A DNA stretch of 26,861 nt from positions 1-26,861 of IMG/VR virus record IMGVR_UViG_3300022693_000457; one strand, given 5' to 3'. The stretch comes from a virus. Shown here in pieces: positions 21,320 through 26,861 of the stretch (positions within the stretch are counted from its first letter, which is position 1; the number at the start of each line of letters is the position of its first letter). Position numbers and translations under genes: made by a program. The notes under the pieces are model-generated. The model was not told where the DNA came from. It did no database searches and saw only the letters and a program-made list of their open reading frames with translations.

Positions 21320-22889
21320 AAAGTTCTCCTTCCATTGCGAATCTAAATTCTATTTTATTGAGAGAGAATTTTGAAGCCTCAGTAATTATACGCATAGATA
21401 TAAATACTGCACTAAACATATAATCAAGTTTGCGACTGGTCTTAGGGTCAAACGTGACAACTTCTCCCCAAACAACTTCCTCAGATAAGGTATCTTGCCC
21501 ACCTAACTGCACATCAAAAGGACCATCTGTTGAGCCATAAAACCAAATCTCTCCAACCTGTTTTACTTGTTTGAAATCAGACCTAATAACACCATCCCTA
21601 GATAGAGGTCCAAGTGGTAGGGCTATTCTCTCTAATACCGTTTTCTGCGGTAATCCTAATTCTAAACCATCAGAAGATTCTCCAACTATATTATCATTAT
21701 CTTTAGTTAAGAATATCATCTGTGATTCAAGTTCCCTAAAGGCAGTATCACTCCAGTTACCTACCCTATCCCACGTACCTGAAATATCATTCCATGTGCG
21801 AATAGTATCTGCAGTTCTTTCTGCAAAATCCCCAGAAGAAAAGTTCTTAGGTAAATCTTTTATACCCCATGAGTTTCTTTTCCAATTCCATATAATAGCT
21901 CTGTTAGGAGTAGTATTACCTATGGTTGGATAGCATATCCAAATCTGTGCTTTTATAATATTAGTAGTTACAAATGTTCTAGCAAAATTTGCTTTATCTA
22001 ACGTATCGAAAAAGTAATCTCGAATAGTGTCTGTTCCTATTGGGTCAGATTTAAAACCATCGTGTGTTCTGAAATCTTCCTCTGTTATAACGAAGTGACG
22101 ATTATCGTAAGCAACCACACAATTATTAGACAGTATGCCAAAATCAGCAAACCGTTTCTTAAACGTAAAGACAAAGGAACCTCCAGTAAAATCAACTGCA
22201 TAAGTTGAATCGCCATTATAGAGAAATAATGTTTCACCTAAAACCAGACCATCGCGTAACCCTAACTTAGAAGGAATAATATTATCCCCAGATGTAGTAG
22301 CAGGGTCACCTATCTCCCATCCAGGTGGAACTTTTCCAGGCTCAGCTGGGTCTCCCCAAACGATACGATTATTATCCCACGTAGCACCAGAATCTTCAGA
22401 CGTGCCTAATCCAAACAAAAAGTTTTTATAAGCAACTACCTGTTTAAACTGCATACCAGCTGGCATATTAGGGGCATCTTCCAGTAAACCACTTACGGCT
22501 GAATATTGTAGAATATCACCAGCATTGTTAAGAAATACTACTCCATTTAAATCTGTTATAGACCATGGAGCTGTCTTAGCATCAGCTGAATAATCTCCGG
22601 ATACACGAGTAACGTCCACCTTAGAGGTCCCATCAAATAGTATAATCTTAGAATCTCCGGCTACTATTATCTTAGAATCTGCAGCACTAATTTGCTGATA
22701 GAAGATAGCATGTGGATTGTTATCTGGTACCAAATTAAGTTCACTAAATACAGGTGTTTTTTCAATACCCCTAGCACCTACAGTATAATTAGACCCACCT
22801 GAAAAAGTACCCGCAGGTAAATCCTCTGGGGGTAGGTCTGGCACAAAGCCAGCGCTAGCTCTCAATTGATGTATATTTGTAAGTTCCAT
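21306..22889 (-). CDS. Tail nozzle/DNA-stabilisation-type protein (P22 gp10-like), 527 aa
   Basis: A beta-rich protein with repeated short blade-like units: DSKIIVAGDSKIILFDGTS, GVVFLNNAGDILQYS, YKNFLFGLGTSED and similar. The start (HQLRASAGFVPDLPPEDLPAGTFSGGSNYTV) and the AYDNRHFVITEEDF and IIWNWKRNSWGIKDL stretches resemble the beta-propeller-like nozzle or packaged-DNA-stabilising proteins of short-tailed phages. This is a family resemblance from memory. It follows the adaptor gene region, where a tail nozzle gene is expected. The SD is weak (GAG only), and the ATG lies one base after the preceding stop, so coupled translation is likely. Confidence 0.68.
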   Translation of the reverse strand: MELTNIHQLRASAGFVPDLPPEDLPAGTFSGGSNYTVGARGIEKTPVFSELNLVPDNNPHAIFYQQISAADSKIIVAGDSKIILFDGTSKVDVTRVSGDYSADAKTAPWSITDLNGVVFLNNAGDILQYSAVSGLLEDAPNMPAGMQFKQVVAYKNFLFGLGTSEDSGATWDNNRIVWGDPAEPGKVPPGWEIGDPATTSGDNIIPSKLGLRDGLVLGETLFLYNGDSTYAVDFTGGSFVFTFKKRFADFGILSNNCVVAYDNRHFVITEEDFRTHDGFKSDPIGTDTIRDYFFDTLDKANFARTFVTTNIIKAQIWICYPTIGNTTPNRAIIWNWKRNSWGIKDLPKNFSSGDFAERTADTIRTWNDISGTWDRVGNWSDTAFRELESQMIFLTKDNDNIVGESSDGLELGLPQKTVLERIALPLGPLSRDGVIRSDFKQVKQVGEIWFYGSTDGPFDVQLGGQDTLSEEVVWGEVVTFDPKTSRKLDYMFSAVFISMRIITEASKFSLNKIEFRFAMEGELYGFG

Positions 22890-22890
22890 A

Positions 22891-23292
22891 TTATAAACTC
22901 AACTCGTAATAATAAACTCTCCAAGGCCCACCCGTTCCTACTTGCTCTGCCCTAGAGACTAAGGAACCTGCAGATAGAGAACCCATAGCTTCCTCAAGAG
23001 AAGTAAAAGTAGCTGTTTGTTTTACCACACCAAATACAGCACGAACAGCACTCGGGAGTACATACACACTTTCAGAAGCGGCCTTAATTACAGTCGTAGT
23101 TCCATAGTTAGCTACATTTGCTAGGCCAACATCGGACTTACTAAGAGCTTCAAATTCCACATAAAACCTAAGGAGTAATGTTTTAATTAATCTTATATGG
23201 TTATCTCCTTCAGACATTGGGTCTGAAATTAAAGGCCAAAGGTCATTAAGCAATGTTATATTCGAATCGACTGATATAGTTTCTACTGCCAT
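22891..23292 (-). CDS. Tail-fibre-type protein, 133 aa
   Basis: Residues about 18-45 (WPLISDPMSEGDNHIRLIKT and on) contain SEGDxHIRLIK, the block found near the start of many phage tail fibres before the first beta-helical or coiled part. LSKSDVGLANVANYGT follows, another fibre-type turn (compare the 'VGLGNVdN' element). The remainder is short and beta-like, so this is probably a short fibre or fibre adaptor instead of a full receptor-binding protein. GGGGAG lies 7 bases before the ATG, which overlaps the preceding stop (TAATG). Confidence 0.68.
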   Translation of the reverse strand: MAVETISVDSNITLLNDLWPLISDPMSEGDNHIRLIKTLLLRFYVEFEALSKSDVGLANVANYGTTTVIKAASESVYVLPSAVRAVFGVVKQTATFTSLEEAMGSLSAGSLVSRAEQVGTGGPWRVYYYELSL

Positions 23293-23897
23293 TATATACT
23301 CCCCATATTCATCTCAAGATTTACGTTCTCACGTTCAGTTGTTTTGGCTTCTAAAGTTAACCGAGCATTAGTAGCTCTACCTTCAAAGGTTGTCCAGTTT
23401 TTATCCCTACCACTTTGAGCCAGCAAAGCTACAGTAGCCCATATCAACCAAGTGGCTCCATCAGTTAGCCAAGGATTGCTTGTATTGGTTAGCAAATCTG
23501 TACCTACGTAATTAAAAGTTCTAATTAGATAAGCCTTATCAGGAGTAGGAAATAATCTAAAGTACTCACCCATTTGCGCATAATGAGTAGGAACCCCTGC
23601 GCTTCTATCTGCCCAAAGGTCTGGTGTAGTTTTAAGGAGTTGTTTAAATACACCTTCTACCTCAATCCACAAAGCACCATTCTCGTATTCAGCAAGAAAC
23701 TTTTCGGGTACAGGGATTCGAGCCTCATCGATTACACAGTCAAAATATTGATTCTCACTAAGTAGAAAGTATGGATGAAAAATATCTTCCTCCAACTCCA
23801 CTTTAACAATCTCAACAGTCTCTTCTGCTATCTTCTTGAGACCCATTCGATTGCCCATTCGGACCAGAATTTGATTTATAAGTTTATCGTATGTCAT
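23292..23897 (-). CDS. Head-tail adaptor protein (SU10/gp4-like), 201 aa
   Basis: The pattern matches phage adaptor proteins that sit below the portal ring: an N-terminal helix (LINQILVRMGNRMG), a central VPTHYAQMGEYFRLFPTPDK block (the usual 'G-P-x-Y ... hxLxPxPD' signature), YLIRTFNYVGTDLL, then LTDGATWLIWATVALLAQS as the 'nW-L ... h-Y-A-L' helix. Length is normal. AGGGG lies about 10 bases before the ATG, which directly abuts the stop of the Ig-like gene. Its neighbours, a fibre-type and a nozzle-type protein, agree with a place at the neck of the virion. Confidence 0.75.
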   Translation of the reverse strand: MTYDKLINQILVRMGNRMGLKKIAEETVEIVKVELEEDIFHPYFLLSENQYFDCVIDEARIPVPEKFLAEYENGALWIEVEGVFKQLLKTTPDLWADRSAGVPTHYAQMGEYFRLFPTPDKAYLIRTFNYVGTDLLTNTSNPWLTDGATWLIWATVALLAQSGRDKNWTTFEGRATNARLTLEAKTTERENVNLEMNMGSI

Positions 23898-24362
23898 TTA
23901 TATAATCCCCTGATAAACGCGCAACCACACTAGATTCCCAAGCTTTAATTTACGAGGGATTCTCCCTTTGTGGAAATTTATCGCTTCTTCGGTTACAGTA
24001 AAATCACCTGCCCTATCCATGATAAAAGTACCCGAGGCAACGCCAGCTCGAATCTCAGTACCAATATTAGTTACATGCATACCATTCCTATCTGAAACAC
24101 TAATAGGAACTATACCAGGAACTGTAATAGGCTCACTAAACTCTATGGTATAGTTAACGGGCTCCCCAACTTGAGCTATATCCTTACCCAAAGTTACTGT
24201 AAGTATTATAGCATCTTCCTCAACTGCAGGAGTCGGTTCTTGGTATTCATACTCTCTTCGAGACTTGCCATTAGTAACCCTAATCCAGTCCCCACTAACC
24301 GGCTCCCGTGATGGGTTTACTGGTCTGCCATCTTCAATGACCTCAATTGTAAGTTTTGACAT
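23898..24362 (-). CDS. Ig-like virion protein, 154 aa
   Basis: The first 45 residues look like a small attachment segment (LTIEVIEDGRPVNPSREPVS...). Residues about 50-125 form an Ig-like beta sandwich: AIILTVTLGKDIAQVGEPVN, then YTIEFSEPI, and GTFIMDRAGDFTVTEE as late strands. Such domains decorate phage capsids and tails and may bind host surfaces. AGGAG lies 6 bases before the start, within the end of the previous gene (20-base overlap). The basic C-terminus (KGRIPRKLKLGNLVWLRVYQGII) carries the ribosome site of the adaptor gene. Confidence 0.66.
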   Translation of the reverse strand: MSKLTIEVIEDGRPVNPSREPVSGDWIRVTNGKSRREYEYQEPTPAVEEDAIILTVTLGKDIAQVGEPVNYTIEFSEPITVPGIVPISVSDRNGMHVTNIGTEIRAGVASGTFIMDRAGDFTVTEEAINFHKGRIPRKLKLGNLVWLRVYQGII

Positions 24363-24972
24363 AACACACTCCTGCTCTATTTCCGTTACTTGTCTGCATA
24401 ATACTATCTTGTTTAATTATAACTTTCAGACTATCCTTGAAAGGTATTCCAATACCCTCAAAAATAGCTTGTTGTGGGGTAATAGTTGTAACGTGATTCG
24501 TATTCCAACCGTAATCCTTATAACTCCCGATACCTACTTGTTGTGTATTGACTGTTGTAATAGGGTCGCCTGTCGCTATGAACCCTCCTAATAATAATCT
24601 GTAGTTAAGGTCTATAAATCTCGCAGAGTACGTCCGAAGTTCTCCATCAATATAAACATAAATCGCACCTCCCTTCGTAGCAAGATTAGACTTTGGTCCT
24701 ATTACGTGAGTGAGTATACCAGACTCTCCTTGAACATCTATAATAATAGTTGCTACAGAATCAACAGTACCAGCCATAGCTTTTTCAGCACTAACTTGAG
24801 AAACTCTTCCCGTGTTAGAGAAGCGTGACCAAAAGGTAGCATCCTCATCATTGTATATATTTACATTATCTCCCTTTAAATAAGCACGACTGGTAGTCAT
24901 CATTGGGAATCTTATATCAGTTATAATATCCGGCTCTCTTAAAGGTATACTTTCTTTTACTATATCTACCAT
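24343..24972 (-). CDS. Virion appendage protein, paralogue B, 209 aa
   Basis: Paralogue of the next gene upstream (24966-25640). Shared blocks in the same order are F(P/R)M near the N-terminus, (A/S)xFWSxF, D(V/I)QGESGI(L/I)TH, a central GGxI/ILGG strand pair, GSYxDxGW, and EGIGIP(F/Y) followed by (D/N)S at the end. The fold appears to be all-beta with an N-terminal extension. I cannot name the family. Position among small tail genes suggests a tail or fibre component. GGGAG lies 9 bases before the ATG, and the start overlaps the paralogue's end by 7 bases. Confidence 0.66.
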   Translation of the reverse strand: MVDIVKESIPLREPDIITDIRFPMMTTSRAYLKGDNVNIYNDEDATFWSRFSNTGRVSQVSAEKAMAGTVDSVATIIIDVQGESGILTHVIGPKSNLATKGGAIYVYIDGELRTYSARFIDLNYRLLLGGFIATGDPITTVNTQQVGIGSYKDYGWNTNHVTTITPQQAIFEGIGIPFKDSLKVIIKQDSIMQTSNGNRAGVCYVKTYN

Positions 24973-25640
24973 GCTGGTGTACTCCCAACGTAAGCTACTA
25001 CAGCTCTATTACTGTAAGTATTTCCTGGTTCTACTGCTACAGTTTTTGTTATATATATCTCTATACTATTTTCATATGGTATTCCAATACCCTCACTTAA
25101 ACACTGCCAAGGGGTTAGTACAACTCCAATTGAATTATAAGTATCAGTAGAAAGAGCTAACCACCCTTCATCCAGATAACTACCATACTCCGTATTATCT
25201 TTTGCAGTAGAACCTATTATGGAATTTACTCCAGGTTTTATGCCACCTAAAATTGCACGAGATAATTTAGGTATGTCGTTAAATTTATAATTAGTAGATA
25301 CTCCATCAGCTATTACTAGTATCTCCATACTACCTAGCGTAGCATTGGAACTAGTCTCTGGGCTTATTATATGTGTGATTATCCCAGACTCTCCTTGTAT
25401 ATCTAAAAGTTTATCTAGGACAGCTCCATTAACTACATTAGTAAGTTGTGCTCCTTCACGAAAACCCTGTGCTGTAGTAGCAAAGGTTGACCAAAAAGAA
25501 CTTTCTGTAGCAAAGACTCGGGTATTTAAACCAGTCTTCATGTTAATACCATCTGAGCGTAACTCTAAACGAGGCATTCTAAAGCGTTCTCTAAAACCTT
25601 GCTTAGGAACAGGGGTTGCTTGAATTACTGTTATAGCCAT
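24966..25640 (-). CDS. Virion appendage protein, paralogue A, 224 aa
   Basis: Paralogue of the 209-aa protein encoded next; see the blocks DIQGESGIITHII, NYKFNDIPKLSRAILGG, GSYLDEGW and LSEGIGIPYENSIEI. Predominantly beta, no signal peptide, no membrane segment. The DIQGESGI and EGIGIP blocks occur in beta-sandwich proteins I would expect on a phage tail, but I cannot assign a family. GAGGA lies 9 bases before the ATG and is part of the codons for the conserved VYVRI end of the beta-propeller protein. Start and preceding stop overlap (TAATG). Confidence 0.66.
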   Translation of the reverse strand: MAITVIQATPVPKQGFRERFRMPRLELRSDGINMKTGLNTRVFATESSFWSTFATTAQGFREGAQLTNVVNGAVLDKLLDIQGESGIITHIISPETSSNATLGSMEILVIADGVSTNYKFNDIPKLSRAILGGIKPGVNSIIGSTAKDNTEYGSYLDEGWLALSTDTYNSIGVVLTPWQCLSEGIGIPYENSIEIYITKTVAVEPGNTYSNRAVVAYVGSTPAW

Positions 25641-26533
25641 TATTTAATCCTCACATAAACAATAAAACCATTTTCTTCCAAAGCTTCAGATATACCTACT
25701 TTATAAACTGGATTTAATAATCTAAGCTGGTCACTGTCATCAGATAAAACTACTATATTATCTCCACTTTTTGTAAGGTCTATAAGAGTACCTATACCCG
25801 CTACAGGGTAGATATTTAATAATCTACCTTGTTTATTATACCTGTAAATTTCCACAGGAGAAGTCTTGTCAACCATTAGTAATGTATCTGAATCAGAATC
25901 ATACTCTATTCCATAAGGTTGCCCAGCTTTATGAGAGGGAAATCCTACTGTAACATCTTGTGAGGTTGCATACATATCTGCTATAAATCTATTAGTCCCC
26001 ACCATCCAGAATTTTTGCTCAAGAGAATCCCAACACACAGAAGTAAGGTCAATTATAACCTCATTATTTATCGTATACTCAGTTTGATATACCCAAGCTG
26101 AATTATAAGAGTACATCTTGTTAAAGGTTCTAGTACAAATCCAAGCCTCAGTACCATCCCAGCCTAAGCCAGTTCCAAAACCTCCCATCTTAGCACTAAC
26201 GTCTATCTCAACGCCAGTTGGTATAAGATTAGTATCTAATTCAACTACATTCTTGGTTGATAGATTCAGTGTCCAATAAGATGTTTCATCATAAATAACA
26301 CCTACCCAACTCCCAGCTGGTAGTGTAACCTCAGTTCCGCTCCAAACATATGAGTCTACAAACTTAGGCGCATCAGGATAACTTGCTAAGTCATCCTCAC
26401 CAGTACCTGTCTTTAACCAAACCGAACCATCAGCTTGTGTTATTTTATTATCTGTTTCATTAAAAGTATACAATGCCCCAACATAACTTTTATCAGCAGC
26501 CCCACTTAAAAAATAATCTAAACCTTTACTCAT
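25640..26533 (-). CDS. Beta-propeller-like tail protein inserted in a small tail module, 297 aa
   Basis: Residues about 33-55 (GSVWLKTGTGEDDLASYPDA) and the last residues (GFIVYVRIK) match the 84-aa protein upstream, while residues about 60-280 form repeated blade-like units: WTLNLSTKNVVEL, GLGWDGTEAWICTRTFNKMYSY, GIEYDSDSDTLLMVDK and GDNIVVLSDDSDQLRLL. So the propeller looks inserted into a copy of the small module. A tail-spike or fibre role in host or glycan binding is plausible. The ATG overlaps the stop of the 84-aa gene (TAATG), and AGGA lies within that gene's last codons. Confidence 0.66.
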   Translation of the reverse strand: MSKGLDYFLSGAADKSYVGALYTFNETDNKITQADGSVWLKTGTGEDDLASYPDAPKFVDSYVWSGTEVTLPAGSWVGVIYDETSYWTLNLSTKNVVELDTNLIPTGVEIDVSAKMGGFGTGLGWDGTEAWICTRTFNKMYSYNSAWVYQTEYTINNEVIIDLTSVCWDSLEQKFWMVGTNRFIADMYATSQDVTVGFPSHKAGQPYGIEYDSDSDTLLMVDKTSPVEIYRYNKQGRLLNIYPVAGIGTLIDLTKSGDNIVVLSDDSDQLRLLNPVYKVGISEALEENGFIVYVRIK

Positions 26534-26787
26534 TAGCCAATCCTCACATAAACAGGAAATCCTTTAAAGGTTAAAGCTATTGGTGTTCCTATCATAGTTC
26601 CCAACCCATCAGCATCTATATGTGTTGTAGCGTCTGGAAAGCCAGCTACATCGTCACTCACTACGCCAGTTCTTAACCATACACTGGTATCAGCTAGAGT
26701 TAGTCTATCTTTTTTACTAACTATAACCATACGTGTATTTATAGCTGGGCCTTTAACAGCTCCAATGAAATCAGAATCAGTTGACAT
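26533..26787 (-). CDS. Small tail module protein, 84 aa
   Basis: Contains SVWLRTGVVSDDVAGFPDA in its middle and ends GFPVYVRIG. The same two blocks frame the propeller of the 297-aa protein encoded next, so this is the module without the insert. I place the start at 26787, where ATG overlaps the preceding stop (TAATG) and GGAGG lies 8 bases upstream; the longer reading from 26844 has no such support. No family known. Probably a tail-tip or fibre-base protein. Confidence 0.7.
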   Translation of the reverse strand: MSTDSDFIGAVKGPAINTRMVIVSKKDRLTLADTSVWLRTGVVSDDVAGFPDATTHIDADGLGTMIGTPIALTFKGFPVYVRIG

Positions 26788-26861
26788 TACATAATCCTCC
26801 AACCAACAGTAGCATCCACATAATAGAATTCTCTGACAGACCATTTAGTCTCAAGAGTCAT
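26787..26861 (-). CDS. Partial gene, C-terminal end of a virion protein
   Basis: Only the last 24 codons and the stop are in the window (the frame enters at the edge). The product ends WSVREFYYVDATVGWRIM. The VGWRI end resembles the VYVRI ends of the next two proteins, and its AGG-ATT codons form part of the GGAGG site for the 84-aa gene. An ATG happens to lie at 26861, but the gene most likely continues beyond the window. Confidence 0.6.
   Translation of the reverse strand: MTLETKWSVREFYYVDATVGWRIM

Overview
The window looks like part of the genome of a short-tailed (podovirus-like) double-stranded DNA phage of a Gram-negative-type host. The support is a packed replication and recombination module followed by head-tail, tail and ejection-protein genes, Shine-Dalgarno (SD) sites before most genes, many TAATG/ATGA overlaps, an AT-rich background, and no integrase, repressor-type lysogeny genes or tRNAs. 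Family calls are from motifs I could read; no database search was possible.

Layout. Positions 2-13180 are all on the + strand and hold DNA metabolism: a UvrD/Dda-like helicase, small unknown genes, a structured RNA (2397-2549), a ribbon-helix-helix regulator under its own promoter/operator, a RecB/Cas4-like nuclease with a probable Fe-S cluster, a Sak4-like RecA-fold ATPase, an SSB-like protein with its own promoter and a strong terminator, a ParB-methyltransferase fusion, a C39-like cysteine peptidase, a family A DNA polymerase split over two genes with a 108-residue gene between the halves, a DUF3987-like helicase/primase, and an acidic protein whose C-terminal extension lies in the +1 frame. 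Positions 13170-26861 are all on the - strand and hold virion genes, transcribed right to left: small tail-appendage proteins, a beta-propeller-like protein, two tandem paralogues, an Ig-like protein, a head-tail adaptor, a tail-fibre-type protein, a tail nozzle/stabilisation-type protein, then four probable internal or ejection proteins ending in a 1703-residue protein with an HExxH zinc-peptidase motif. The two arms converge and overlap by 11 bases.

How it works together. Helicase, Fe-S nuclease, Sak4-like ATPase and SSB form a plausible recombination/annealing set. The UDG-like/exonuclease half and the catalytic half of the polymerase, with the DUF3987-like protein, would form the replisome. 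The - strand arm builds the tail and the proteins injected at infection.

Most notable: (1) the polymerase is divided between the NLQN motif and motif A, with another gene in the gap; (2) an unassigned, GC-rich, multi-stem RNA sits in an AT-rich intergenic region; (3) GC-rich, differently coded patches lie inside several replication genes, and in each the +1 frame is open; (4) three consecutive virion genes end in R-I codons that double as the next gene's ribosome-binding site.
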